64,000 nucleotides of DNA from Tamlana flava (lineage in GTDB: Bacteria; Bacteroidota; Bacteroidia; Flavobacteriales; Flavobacteriaceae). Location of the stretch: NCBI RefSeq assembly GCF_041287255.1, contig NZ_JBGGTX010000002.1, forward strand, positions 868,001 to 932,000, given 5' to 3'. Every line of letters begins with the position of its first letter. Positions within the stretch are counted from its first letter, which is position 1. The position numbers were made by a program, and so were the translations under genes. The notes beneath the pieces were generated by a model that was given only the letters and a program-made list of their open reading frames with translations, was not told the origin of the DNA and searched no databases. This document shows positions 35,253-43,194 of this stretch, piece by piece.

Positions 35253-36089
35253 ATGAAGGTACTGAACCAGCTTTTTAATTTTTATATCAACAGTAGTATT
35301 CATGTGGCTTTTGCCGTTGTTTCCTTGGCTTGCATTACTTTTTTGGAATTTGACATTTCTGTTGATAAAGACACATTGCTATTTCTGTTCTTTTCGTCCA
35401 TTACCGGATATAATTTTGTTAAGTTTTTTGGGTTGGTTAAATTTCATCATAGAAGCCTAACAAATTGGTTAAAATATATTCAGATTTTCTCCTTTTTCTG
35501 CTTTCTATTAATGTGTTATTATGCCTTTAAAATGCAGACAAAAACACTGTTGAGTGCCTTTGGTTTTAGTATTATCACATTTTTTTATGCTATTCCATTT
35601 CTTCCTAAAGATTGGAATGTTGAAAGTAAGTCGAGCTTAAGAACAGTTAGCGGACTTAAAATTTATTTAATAGCATTGACGTGGAGTGGTGCGACCGTGC
35701 TATTGCCCTTAGTAGAAAATGACTATCCCATAAATACGGATGTGCTGATAACAAGCATACAGCGCTTTGCTTTGGTAATTGTATTAATGTTGCCATTTGA
35801 AATTAGGGATTTAAGATATGACAGTTTAAAACTCGCCACCGTACCTCAAAAAATTGGTGTTAAACGTACAAAACTATTAGGCATTTTGTTGTTGGTTTTT
35901 GTTATCCTTTCGGAATTTTTTAAAGGTGAAACTTCCGTTAGGTTAATCATCCCATTAGTCGTAATTTGTATAGTTACAGGACTGTTTGTGCATTTTTCAA
36001 AAATGGAACAGGGGAAATATTATAGTTCTTTTTGGGTGGAAGCTTTGCCTATTTTATGGCTTGGGTTTTTGCTTTTATTTTTTTTTTAG
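35253..36089 (+). CDS. UbiA-like prenyltransferase family membrane protein
   Basis: A 278-residue polytopic protein with about eight predicted membrane segments. The second aspartate motif of UbiA enzymes is kept (PFEIRDLRYDS near residue 183, giving DxxxD, then PQKIGVKRTK). The first motif, normally NxxxDxxxD, is not recognisable: the equivalent stretch reads GYNFVKFFGLVKF. It may be a diverged family member with altered or lost prenyl transfer. It stands alone, and its end overlaps the convergent anti-sigma candidate by 4 bases. Confidence 0.7.
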   Translation: MKVLNQLFNFYINSSIHVAFAVVSLACITFLEFDISVDKDTLLFLFFSSITGYNFVKFFGLVKFHHRSLTNWLKYIQIFSFFCFLLMCYYAFKMQTKTLLSAFGFSIITFFYAIPFLPKDWNVESKSSLRTVSGLKIYLIALTWSGATVLLPLVENDYPINTDVLITSIQRFALVIVLMLPFEIRDLRYDSLKLATVPQKIGVKRTKLLGILLLVFVILSEFFKGETSVRLIIPLVVICIVTGLFVHFSKMEQGKYYSSFWVEALPILWLGFLLLFFF

Positions 36090-36349
36090 GCTGTTTGTTC
36101 TTTTATGGCTTTATCAACCTCTTTTTTCATGGCCTCTTTACAGTTTTTATCTAAGCATTCTATTTTTGAAGTTTTAACCGATTTGGTTAATTTCGTGTTT
36201 TTTTTCGTATATTCTCTGCAAGCCCTGCAATAAACTAAATGGACGTTTAGTTTTATTTTTTCCCAAATAGAGGCTTCTTTATACTGTGTTTTATCACAAA
36301 CGTGGTTTGCCTTTTCGCAAGGAAGAAACACCTTAAATTTTGCACTCAT
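36086..36349 (-). CDS. Small ZAS-type zinc-binding anti-sigma factor candidate
   Basis: An 87-residue, lysine-rich cytoplasmic protein with no membrane segment. It contains H37-x3-C41-x2-C44, the zinc-binding ZAS signature of anti-sigma factors, with Cys11 upstream and further cysteines at 18, 65 and 70. The positions C11, H37, C41 and C44 match those of the thiol-redox sensor RsrA. It lies 2 bases after an ECF sigma factor gene on the same strand, as expected for a sigma/anti-sigma pair. Binding the sigma factor and releasing it on oxidation is inference. The overall sequence is short and otherwise unlike RsrA. Confidence 0.65.
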   Translation of the reverse strand: MSAKFKVFLPCEKANHVCDKTQYKEASIWEKIKLNVHLVYCRACREYTKKNTKLTKSVKTSKIECLDKNCKEAMKKEVDKAIKEQTA

Positions 36350-36351
36350 AA

Positions 36352-36906
36352 TTAAAACCAGTTTTCTTTTAGGCAGTCAGCAAGAGCAGTGCGCGCTCTG
36401 TGAATTATTACCCAAAGGTTAGACGCTGTAATATTTAGTTCATTACAAATTGTTTCGGTTTCATGGCCAAGTATAGTTTTCATTTTAAAAACCTCGGCTT
36501 GTTTTTGTGGTAATTTTTCTAAGCAATTATAAATGGCTTCCCCAAGTTCCACGTTTTCCAATTGGTCTTCGGCAGTTTTGTCAAAGGGGTCTGCCACACG
36601 TTCTTGCAGCCAATCGCCATCAGATTCATCATCTGAATTATAGGTCATCCTGACTTCTGCCTTTCCTTTGTTCGAATTTATTTTTCGATAATAATCAATG
36701 ATTTTTCGTTTTAAAATAGAGATGAGCCAAGTGCGTTCACTGGCCTCTCCTTTAAAATATTTCATTGATTTTAAACCTGCCAAAAATGTATCCTGAACCA
36801 AATCTTGCGCAATTACCCTGTCGCTAACCCGCGAAATGGTGTAATTGAAAAGATAGTCAGAATAAAGGTCAACCCAATTATTTGGATTTATCTCATGGCT
36901 TGGCAT
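36352..36906 (-). CDS. ECF sigma factor, sigma-70 family
   Basis: A 184-residue alternative sigma factor. Region 2 covers about residues 10-75 (YTISRVSDRVIAQDLVQDTF, then RTWLISILKRKIIDYYR). Region 4 covers about 115-175 (LEKLPQKQAEVFKMKTILGHETETICNEL, a helix-turn-helix that binds the -35 region). The linker between them is longer than usual and acidic (SDDESDGDWLQ). It is the first gene of an operon with the small ZAS protein. A TATTTTTG box lies 23 bases upstream on its strand. Confidence 0.92.
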   Translation of the reverse strand: MPSHEINPNNWVDLYSDYLFNYTISRVSDRVIAQDLVQDTFLAGLKSMKYFKGEASERTWLISILKRKIIDYYRKINSNKGKAEVRMTYNSDDESDGDWLQERVADPFDKTAEDQLENVELGEAIYNCLEKLPQKQAEVFKMKTILGHETETICNELNITASNLWVIIHRARTALADCLKENWF

Positions 36907-36928
36907 TAACGTGCAATTTTTCTTTTCT

Positions 36929-36936
36929 CAAAAATA
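36929..36936 (-). promoter_or_regulatory. Candidate -7 box of the ECF sigma operon
   Basis: On the minus strand TATTTTTG matches TAnnTTTG, 23 bases before the sigma factor start. The nearest TTTG upstream is 28 bases away, longer than the usual spacer. Confidence 0.35.
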
Positions 36937-37075
36937 GGATAAATAAATGGATTTTTCAGCTATTCAAATAGTTGTATAGCTTGAATGCATGTTGATGATT
37001 ACTCCCTAAAATCTATCTACCAATTATTTTGATTAAATTTAAGAAAGAAAATCCCGTTTTTTAAAATCATTAAGT

Positions 37076-38008
37076 TTGATTCCTGAAAATTACAATAGAA
37101 GAGATGTCTTGAAAATCTATGGTTTATCTGGCCTAGGTTTGATGGCATACCCTATACTTTTTTCATTTATAGCCAATGAAGAAATTCTAGAACGCCCAAT
37201 ACCGTCAAGTAATCAACTACTGCCCGTTGTTGGTTTAGGGACTTGGCAAACTTTTGATGTGGGCAATTCAGTTTCTGAACGCAAAGTGCTCATAGAAGTT
37301 TTGTCAAAAATGAACAATTACGGTGGGCGAGTTATTGATTCTTCACCCATGTATGGAAGTTCAGAAGCCGTTGTTGGAGATTTAACTTTTAATGCAGATT
37401 TCGCAAAAAGCTTTTTTTACGCTACCAAAGTCTGGACGGCGGGCAGGGATGCTGGAATTAACCAAATGGAAAATTCCTTAAAACTTTTAAAGCGGCAGCG
37501 AATTGATTTAATGCAAATCCATAATCTAGTGGATTGGAAAACCCATGTAAAAGCCTTAAAGTCTTGGAAAGAACAAGGGAAGATCAAGTACTGGGGAATT
37601 ACACACTATACTGATGCTGCCCATTCGGATTTAGAGGAAGTAATAAAATCCGAAAGTCCAGATTTTGTGCAATTCAATTATTCGATACTATCTAGGCATG
37701 CCGAAAAATCATTATTCGAAGTTATACAAAAACACAAAACCGCCGTTTTAATTAACCGACCGTTTGAAGGTGGCAATTTGTTTCGAATGGTAAAAGGAAA
37801 ACCTTTGCCTGTATGGGCAAAAGACTTCAATATAACAAGTTGGGGACAATACTTTCTTAAGTTTATATTGTCCAACGAATTGGTTACCTGTGTTATTCCT
37901 GGAACTTCAAAACCACATCATATAATCGATAACATGATTGCCGGGTTTGGTCGCATGCCAGATGAACGTGCGAGAGAATTAATGGTGTCTTATCTAAAAA
38001 AGTTATAA
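37076..38008 (+). CDS. Tat-exported aldo/keto reductase
   Basis: A 310-residue TIM-barrel NADPH-dependent oxidoreductase of the aldo/keto reductase superfamily. The N-terminus holds a twin-arginine signal (NRRDVLKIYG, then a hydrophobic stretch to about residue 32), so it should be folded with cofactor and moved to the periplasm. The catalytic Tyr lies in DSSPMYGSSEAVVG (about residue 92), and the active-site Asp, Lys and His follow in order (Lys in ATKVW, His in QIHNL). The start is TTG; no ATG upstream preserves the Tat signal. It is divergent from the sigma operon. Confidence 0.82.
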   Translation: MIPENYNRRDVLKIYGLSGLGLMAYPILFSFIANEEILERPIPSSNQLLPVVGLGTWQTFDVGNSVSERKVLIEVLSKMNNYGGRVIDSSPMYGSSEAVVGDLTFNADFAKSFFYATKVWTAGRDAGINQMENSLKLLKRQRIDLMQIHNLVDWKTHVKALKSWKEQGKIKYWGITHYTDAAHSDLEEVIKSESPDFVQFNYSILSRHAEKSLFEVIQKHKTAVLINRPFEGGNLFRMVKGKPLPVWAKDFNITSWGQYFLKFILSNELVTCVIPGTSKPHHIIDNMIAGFGRMPDERARELMVSYLKKL

Positions 38009-38034
38009 GTGTTTGAATTTACTGCTTTGTTGCC

Positions 38035-40083
38035 TTATTTGTTTAACTCAATCAATCCCGCGCGCTTCAACAGAGCTTCTGGTTCTGGTTCTTTTCCTCG
38101 GAAACGTTTGTAAAGCGTCATTGGGTTGTCAATTCCACCTTGAGACAGTACGTTGTTCTTGAATTTATTGGCAACAGTTTTGTTAAATATGCCTTCCTCT
38201 TTAAAATATTCGAAGGCATCGGCATCCAAAACTTCTGCCCATTTATAACTATAATAACCCGATGAATAACCACCTTGAAAAATATGGGAAAAGGATGTGC
38301 TCATACAATTTTCGGCAACGTCGGGATATAATTTGGTGTTCTCAAAGGCTTTGAGTTCGTGGGCTTTTACATTCTTTATTTTTTCAGGCGACTCGCCAGC
38401 GTGCCAGCTCATGTCCAACAATCCAAAACTAATTTGTCTTAGAGTCTGCATGCCTTCGTGGAAGGTAGCCGATTCTTTTATTTTTTCAATCAAGTCCATG
38501 GGGATTACCTCGCCTGTTTCATAATGCGTGGCAAATAATTCAAGGGCTTCCTTTTCATAACACCAGTTTTCCATCACTTGGCTGGGCAACTCAACGAAAT
38601 CCCAATAAACACTAGTTCCCGATAAACTTGGGTATGTGGTGTTGGCTAACATACCGTGCAATGCATGACCAAATTCATGGAACAAAGTGGTTACTTCGTT
38701 AAACGTCAATAGTGACGGTTTGCTTTTGGTGGGTTTCGTAAAATTGCAAACTATGGAAACTTGCGGTCTGCTATTTTCACCATTTTTTATGTATTGTGGT
38801 TTGTAAGACGTCATCCAAGCACCATTACGTTTGCCAGGTCTTGGAAAAAAATCGGCATAAAAAATGGAAACCAAATTACCTTTACTATCGGTTACTTTAT
38901 AAGTTAAAACATCTTCATGATATTTGTCAATGTCATTGATTTCCTCAAAATTCAAGTCGAATAATTTATTGGCAATCACAAACGAACCCTTGATAACATT
39001 TTCCAATTTGAAATACGGTTTCAGTAATTCGTCATCAAGGTTGAACAGTTTTTGCTTTAGTTTTTCAGAATAATAAGCTCCATCCCATTTTTCAAGATGG
39101 TCTATGCCTTCCAAATCATTTGCGAAGTTTTCAAGGTTCTTAAATTCACGTTCTGCGGCTGGCTTAGCTTTTTCCAAAAGTTCATCCAAAAATGATTGAA
39201 CCTTTTCAGGTGTCTCTGCCATACGCTCTTCAAGAACAAAATGGGCATGCGTTTTATAACCTAACATTTGGGCGCGTTGGTGTCTTAAGTTTACAATGTC
39301 GAGTACGATGTTCTGGTTGTCCAATGCATCACCCTTAAAACTTTTTGCCCCTGCAGCCAAAGCGAGTTTTTTTCGCAATTCGCGATTATCAGCGTAAGTC
39401 ATAAATGGAATATAGCTAGGGTAGTCCAACGTGAATAGCCAACCTTCTTTGTCTTTACTTTCGGCCAATTGTTTTGCTGCTTCAATGGCGCCTTCAGGAA
39501 GTCCAGCTAAATCGGCATCATCTGTTATCAGCATTTCAAATTTGTTGGTTTCGGCCAAAACGTTTTCACCGAATTTCAATTTAAGCTGGCTTAATTTTTT
39601 ATCGATTTCCCTGAGCTCTTTCTTTTTATCCTCTAGTAAATTAGCCCCGTTTCTTGAAAAACTTTTATACTTTTTGTCGAGCAGTGTTTCTTGTTCGGTA
39701 TTTAAATTTAGAGTGTCTTTTGAGTTGTAAACAGATTTAACACGTTTGAATAAATCTTCATTTAAAGTGATGTCGTTACTAAATTCTGATAGCAAAGGCG
39801 AGACCTCTTGGGCGATTTTTTGAATTGTTTCGTTGGTTTCGGCAGAATTTAAATTGAAAAAAATGCTTGATATTCTATCCAATTGTTCGCCAGAAAAATC
39901 TATAGCCTCAATGGTGTTTTCAAATGAAGGAGGCTCTGGGTTGTTAACGATGGCATCAATCTCTTCTTTGGCCATTTTGATGGCTTCTTTAAAAGTAGGA
40001 AGAAAATCATCGTTTTCAATTTTTGTGAACGGAGGCGTATTATATTTGGTTTTAAATGGAGTAATCAGCGATTTTTTTATCAT
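38035..40083 (-). CDS. M3 family oligopeptidase (Dcp/OpdA-like)
   Basis: A zinc peptidase of the M3 family that degrades short peptides, about 682 residues from the chosen start. The zinc motif HEFGH (H469, E470, H473) lies in TLFHEFGHALHGM. I start at the ATG at 40083 because the following sequence (IKKSLITPFKTKYNTPPF) begins the conserved domain; the longer frame to 40158 adds 25 residues without family character and overlaps a possible small RNA. No signal peptide is seen, so it is probably cytoplasmic. It stands alone on the minus strand. Confidence 0.92.
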   Translation of the reverse strand: MIKKSLITPFKTKYNTPPFTKIENDDFLPTFKEAIKMAKEEIDAIVNNPEPPSFENTIEAIDFSGEQLDRISSIFFNLNSAETNETIQKIAQEVSPLLSEFSNDITLNEDLFKRVKSVYNSKDTLNLNTEQETLLDKKYKSFSRNGANLLEDKKKELREIDKKLSQLKLKFGENVLAETNKFEMLITDDADLAGLPEGAIEAAKQLAESKDKEGWLFTLDYPSYIPFMTYADNRELRKKLALAAGAKSFKGDALDNQNIVLDIVNLRHQRAQMLGYKTHAHFVLEERMAETPEKVQSFLDELLEKAKPAAEREFKNLENFANDLEGIDHLEKWDGAYYSEKLKQKLFNLDDELLKPYFKLENVIKGSFVIANKLFDLNFEEINDIDKYHEDVLTYKVTDSKGNLVSIFYADFFPRPGKRNGAWMTSYKPQYIKNGENSRPQVSIVCNFTKPTKSKPSLLTFNEVTTLFHEFGHALHGMLANTTYPSLSGTSVYWDFVELPSQVMENWCYEKEALELFATHYETGEVIPMDLIEKIKESATFHEGMQTLRQISFGLLDMSWHAGESPEKIKNVKAHELKAFENTKLYPDVAENCMSTSFSHIFQGGYSSGYYSYKWAEVLDADAFEYFKEEGIFNKTVANKFKNNVLSQGGIDNPMTLYKRFRGKEPEPEALLKRAGLIELNK

Positions 40084-40140
40084 TTTTTCAAATAATGTGT
40101 TAAATATTGTGTTTGCTGTGCGTGCATAATAAATTTTTTC

Positions 40141-40148
40141 TATTTTTG
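40141..40148 (+). promoter_or_regulatory. Candidate -7 box of a small RNA
   Basis: TATTTTTG matches TAnnTTTG on the plus strand, in a gap between two minus-strand genes. A TTTG lies 25 bases upstream (40112-40115), slightly longer than the usual spacer. Confidence 0.35.
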
Positions 40149-40151
40149 CCC

Positions 40152-40233
40152 GCGACAATAAGAAGAGTGACTAACTCGTGAGATTTATTTGTTAATAGCT
40201 GGAAAGCCCTGAATTTTATTCGGGGCTTTTTTA
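40152..40233 (+). ncRNA. Candidate small RNA between the M3 peptidase and purE genes
   Basis: A plus-strand transcript of about 80 bases is suggested by a TAnnTTTG box at 40141 and a strong terminator at 40204-40233. No plus-strand gene reads into this region, so the terminator needs its own transcript. A small hairpin (GAGT and ACTC) lies near 40166-40178. There is no credible open reading frame inside. I do not recognise an RNA family. The start position is inferred. Confidence 0.35.
40204..40233 (+). terminator. Strong rho-independent terminator, plus-strand orientation
   Basis: A 12-bp stem with one G-T pair (AAAGCCCTGAAT and ATTCGGGGCTTT) around a TTT loop, followed by a T run only on the plus strand. 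The hairpin directly follows the purE stop on the minus strand and could also help end purE transcription, but without a T run in that direction. Confidence 0.8.
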
Positions 40234-40713
40234 TTTCAAATCCTTTGCAGATTCGTGAACTTTAATTTTGAGGCCTTCTTTGTAAGCTACAATTTTATCG
40301 AGTACACATTTATCGCTTGCACCAATAATTTGCGCTGCCAAAATTCCAGCGTTTTTTGCACCATTAAGCGCAACAGTGGCTACAGGAACCCCACCGGGCA
40401 TTTGCAAAATGGATAAAACAGAGTCCCAGCCATCAATAGAATTACTGCTTTTTACAGGAACTCCGATTACAGGTAGTGGAGAAAGAGATGCAATCATGCC
40501 AGGTAAATGAGCGGCACCGCCAGCACCAGCAACAATAACTGAAAAGCCTCGGGTGTGGGCATTTTTACCATAATCGAACAATTTTTCTGGTGTACGATGT
40601 GCCGAAACTATATCGACTTCAACCTCAATATCAAAACCTTTTAAGACGTCTATGGCATCTTGCATAACAGGAAGATCACTTTTGCTTCCCATAATAACTC
40701 CTACTTTACTCAT
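40231..40713 (-). CDS. purE: N5-CAIR mutase
   Basis: Class I PurE, 160 residues, converts N5-carboxyaminoimidazole ribonucleotide to CAIR in purine synthesis. The motif GSKSDLPVM lies at residues 9-17, followed by SAHRTPEKL and AGGAAHLPGMIASL, all in the active site. It follows purK by 2 bases, and the two enzymes work in succession. Confidence 0.97.
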   Translation of the reverse strand: MSKVGVIMGSKSDLPVMQDAIDVLKGFDIEVEVDIVSAHRTPEKLFDYGKNAHTRGFSVIVAGAGGAAHLPGMIASLSPLPVIGVPVKSSNSIDGWDSVLSILQMPGGVPVATVALNGAKNAGILAAQIIGASDKCVLDKIVAYKEGLKIKVHESAKDLK

Positions 40714-40715
40714 AA

Positions 40716-41870
40716 TTATTCACTTATAACTTTTATTGTGCTCTTTACCTGTTCGGCAATTTTTCTGGCTTCATTTAAATCCTCATTAACAATGGTTACA
40801 TGTCCCATTTTTCGGAAAGGCCTTGTTTGTTTTTTTCCATAAATATGTGGGGTAACACCATCCATGTGCATAATGGTTTCAATGTTTTGGTAAACTACAT
40901 TGCCTTTGTAACCTTCAGCTCCTACCAAATTTACCATAACACCGCCAACTTTACTATCGGTTCTACCCAATGGCAAGTTTAAAATGGCTCTGATGTGTTG
41001 CTCAAATTGTGATGTGTAACTTGCCTCAATACTTTGGTGACCAGAGTTGTGTGGTCTTGGTGCTACTTCATTGATTAAGATTTGGTCATCTTTGGTCTGG
41101 AACATTTCAACAGCCAAAAGTCCAACATGGTTAAATGCTTTAGAAGTATTTAAAGCCACCTCCTGAGCTTTTTTTGCTACAGTATCATCTATTCTTGCCG
41201 GGCAAATAACATATTCCACTTGGTTGGCTTCAGGGTGGAATTCCATTTCTACCACTGGATAGGTTTTGGTTTCGCCAGATACATTTCGGGCCACAATAAC
41301 GGCAAGCTCGTTTTTAAATGGCACCAAGGTTTCAGCAATGCATTCACCTTTTGGCAATCCTTCCAAATCTGAAAGTTCTCTAACCACTTTTACACCATTT
41401 CCATCGTAACCAAACTGGGCAGCTTTCCAAACAAAAGGAAAATTTAGGCCTCCGTTATTTATGGCATCTTCAATTTCAGATAAATACGCAAAACGTGAAA
41501 AGGGTGCTGTGGGCAAATTGTGGTCCACATAAAACAGCTTTTGTTTCGCTTTGTTTTGAATGGTTTGTAATGTTTTAGAAGATGGGTATACATTTACGCC
41601 TTCCTTTTCAAGGTCTTCTAAGGCATCAACATTTACATTTTCAATTTCAATCGTCAAAACATCAACCTGTTTTCCAAAATTATAAACGGCATCATAATCC
41701 AACAAATTGCCCAAATGAAATTCATCGCAGGCAATTTTACACGGTGCATCTTCAGCGGCCTCTAAAACACAAGTATAAATATCAAATTTTCTGGTGTTGT
41801 AAAGTAACATTTTACCCAGTTGGCCACCGCCAAGAATACCAAGTTTAAAATTTGAGGAAAAATAATTCAT
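40716..41870 (-). CDS. purK: N5-carboxyaminoimidazole ribonucleotide synthase
   Basis: ATP-grasp enzyme that carboxylates AIR with bicarbonate, producing the substrate for PurE. At 384 residues the length is normal. The N-terminus begins with a Rossmann-like GGGQLGKML (residues 14-22), the ATP-grasp core holds FVWKAAQFGYDGNGV, and the metal site holds NEVAPRPHNSGHQS. It is the first gene of the purK-purE operon and faces the HPRT-adenylate kinase gene across 140 bases. Confidence 0.97.
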   Translation of the reverse strand: MNYFSSNFKLGILGGGQLGKMLLYNTRKFDIYTCVLEAAEDAPCKIACDEFHLGNLLDYDAVYNFGKQVDVLTIEIENVNVDALEDLEKEGVNVYPSSKTLQTIQNKAKQKLFYVDHNLPTAPFSRFAYLSEIEDAINNGGLNFPFVWKAAQFGYDGNGVKVVRELSDLEGLPKGECIAETLVPFKNELAVIVARNVSGETKTYPVVEMEFHPEANQVEYVICPARIDDTVAKKAQEVALNTSKAFNHVGLLAVEMFQTKDDQILINEVAPRPHNSGHQSIEASYTSQFEQHIRAILNLPLGRTDSKVGGVMVNLVGAEGYKGNVVYQNIETIMHMDGVTPHIYGKKQTRPFRKMGHVTIVNEDLNEARKIAEQVKSTIKVISE

Positions 41871-41907
41871 TTGAACAAAAATTAACTAAAATCGCATAAA
41901 TGTTTCG

Positions 41908-41915
41908 CAAAAATA
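41908..41915 (-). promoter_or_regulatory. purK promoter -7 box
   Basis: On the minus strand TATTTTTG matches TAnnTTTG, 38 bases before the purK start. TTTG at 41939-41942 (minus strand) gives the -33 element with a 23-base spacer. Confidence 0.5.
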
Positions 41916-41958
41916 CACTTAAATCTTAAATTAGTTCCCAAATCATAAATCAAAAATG

Positions 41959-41985
41959 AGATAATCGAGATTCTATTGATTATCT
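41959..41985. promoter_or_regulatory. Inverted repeat in the purine promoter region
   Basis: AGATAATC at 41959-41966 and GATTATCT at 41978-41985 form an 8-bp inverted repeat with an 11-base spacer. The second arm overlaps the -7 box TATCTTTG of the fusion gene, a good position for a repressor. The regulator is unknown. Confidence 0.4.
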
Positions 41986-41988
41986 TTG
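41981..41988 (+). promoter_or_regulatory. hpt-adk promoter -7 box
   Basis: TATCTTTG is an exact TAnnTTTG match, 22 bases before the GTG start at 42011. A clear -33 TTTG is not seen. Confidence 0.5.
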
Positions 41989-42010
41989 CAACTTTCAAAA
42001 AATAGTAACC

Positions 42011-43120
42011 GTGATAAAGCTACACGATAAATATTTTAAGCCATTTATTTCGGCAAAGCAGATTGATGAGGCTTTGCAGCGCATGGCAACCGAAATAGCC
42101 AAAGATGTGGGTGATGAAATCCCAGTATTTGTGGGCATTTTGAATGGGTCGTTTATGTTAACTAGCGATTTTGTAAAAAAGTACCCTAACACGTGCGAGG
42201 TTACTTTTATTAAATTGGCGTCTTATGAAGGTTTGAAATCGTCTGAAGACATTCAGCGTTTAATTGGCCTAACCCAAGATTTAACTGGGCGCACTGTTAT
42301 TATTTTAGAGGATATTATTGATTCTGGAAAAACCTTGGCCGAAGTGCACCGCATTTTTAAAAACGAGAAGGTAAAGTCATTAAAAATTGCAACACTTTTT
42401 TACAAACCAGAGGCGTACAAAAAAGACTTTAAACTACATTATGTTGGTATTGAAATTCCCGATAAATTCATAGTAGGCTATGGGCTTGATTACGATGGAT
42501 TGGGAAGAAATTTACCAGAAGTATATCAAATTAAACAAACACAACACATGACAAACTTAGTACTATTTGGTCCTCCAGGAGCAGGTAAAGGAACACAAGC
42601 AGAATTTTTAAAAGAGAAGTATAATTTAGTGCACATTTCAACAGGCGACGTTTTTAGATACAACATTAAAAACGAAACCGCGCTAGGCATGTTAGCAAAA
42701 TCTTATATGGACAAAGGCGAGTTGGTTCCGGATCAAGTAACTATAGACATGTTGAATGCTGAGGTTGAAAAAAATACCGATGCCAAAGGTTTTATTTTTG
42801 ATGGCTTTCCGCGTACCAATGCACAGGCCGAAGCTTTAGATAAACTTATGGACAGTAAAGATTCGCAAATAAATGCCATGGTTGCTTTAGAGGTTGATGA
42901 TGAAATTTTAGTGGAGCGCTTGCTGAAAAGAGGACAAACCAGTGGCAGGGCAGATGATGCTGATGAGTCTATCATTAGAAATAGAATCAAGGAATATTAC
43001 GATAAAACTGCCATTTTAAAAGAATACTACTCTGCGCAAAACAAATATTTTGGTGTTGACGGTGTTGGTTCCATTGAAGATATTACCAAGCGCTTGAGTG
43101 GCGTTATTGATGCACTTTAG
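42011..43120 (+). CDS. adk: Fused hypoxanthine phosphoribosyltransferase-adenylate kinase
   Basis: A single 369-residue frame holding two purine enzymes. Residues about 1-178 are an HPRT-type phosphoribosyltransferase: the PRPP loop is E100-D101-I-I-D104-SGKT. Residues about 181-369 are adenylate kinase: P-loop GPPGAGKGT (187-195), DGFPRT, and a short LID (GQTSGRADD) without the zinc cysteines of the long form. The start is GTG; HPRT-conserved residues begin at once. An internal ATG at 42548 lies exactly at the join and could give free adenylate kinase. The fusion would link IMP/GMP salvage with AMP phosphorylation. It is divergent from purK. Confidence 0.95.
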   Translation: MIKLHDKYFKPFISAKQIDEALQRMATEIAKDVGDEIPVFVGILNGSFMLTSDFVKKYPNTCEVTFIKLASYEGLKSSEDIQRLIGLTQDLTGRTVIILEDIIDSGKTLAEVHRIFKNEKVKSLKIATLFYKPEAYKKDFKLHYVGIEIPDKFIVGYGLDYDGLGRNLPEVYQIKQTQHMTNLVLFGPPGAGKGTQAEFLKEKYNLVHISTGDVFRYNIKNETALGMLAKSYMDKGELVPDQVTIDMLNAEVEKNTDAKGFIFDGFPRTNAQAEALDKLMDSKDSQINAMVALEVDDEILVERLLKRGQTSGRADDADESIIRNRIKEYYDKTAILKEYYSAQNKYFGVDGVGSIEDITKRLSGVIDAL

Positions 43121-43139
43121 TTAAAAAGTTTATTCGTTT

Positions 43140-43169
43140 AGTTGTTTAGAAAAACTCAACTAAACAACT
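43140..43169. repeat. Inverted repeat between adk and obg
   Basis: AGTTGTTTAG at 43140-43149 and CTAAACAACT at 43160-43169 are perfect 10-bp arms around a 10-base loop. No T run follows, so it is not a standard terminator; it may be a dispersed repeat or an RNA hairpin in the obg leader. Confidence 0.5.
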
Positions 43170-43194
43170 CACAAAAAACAAATAAACACAGAAA

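Noticed and set aside
37071..37078. TAAGTTTG as a promoter box for the aldo/keto reductase
   Set aside because: It overlaps the TTG start codon itself, so it cannot serve as the promoter of this gene.
40084..40158. 25-residue N-terminal extension of the M3 peptidase
   Set aside because: It lacks family similarity and a signal peptide, and the conserved start is at 40083.
41871..42010. Purine riboswitch before the purine genes
   Set aside because: No three-way-junction sequence is seen, and the start codons are too near the promoters for a full aptamer on the hpt-adk side.
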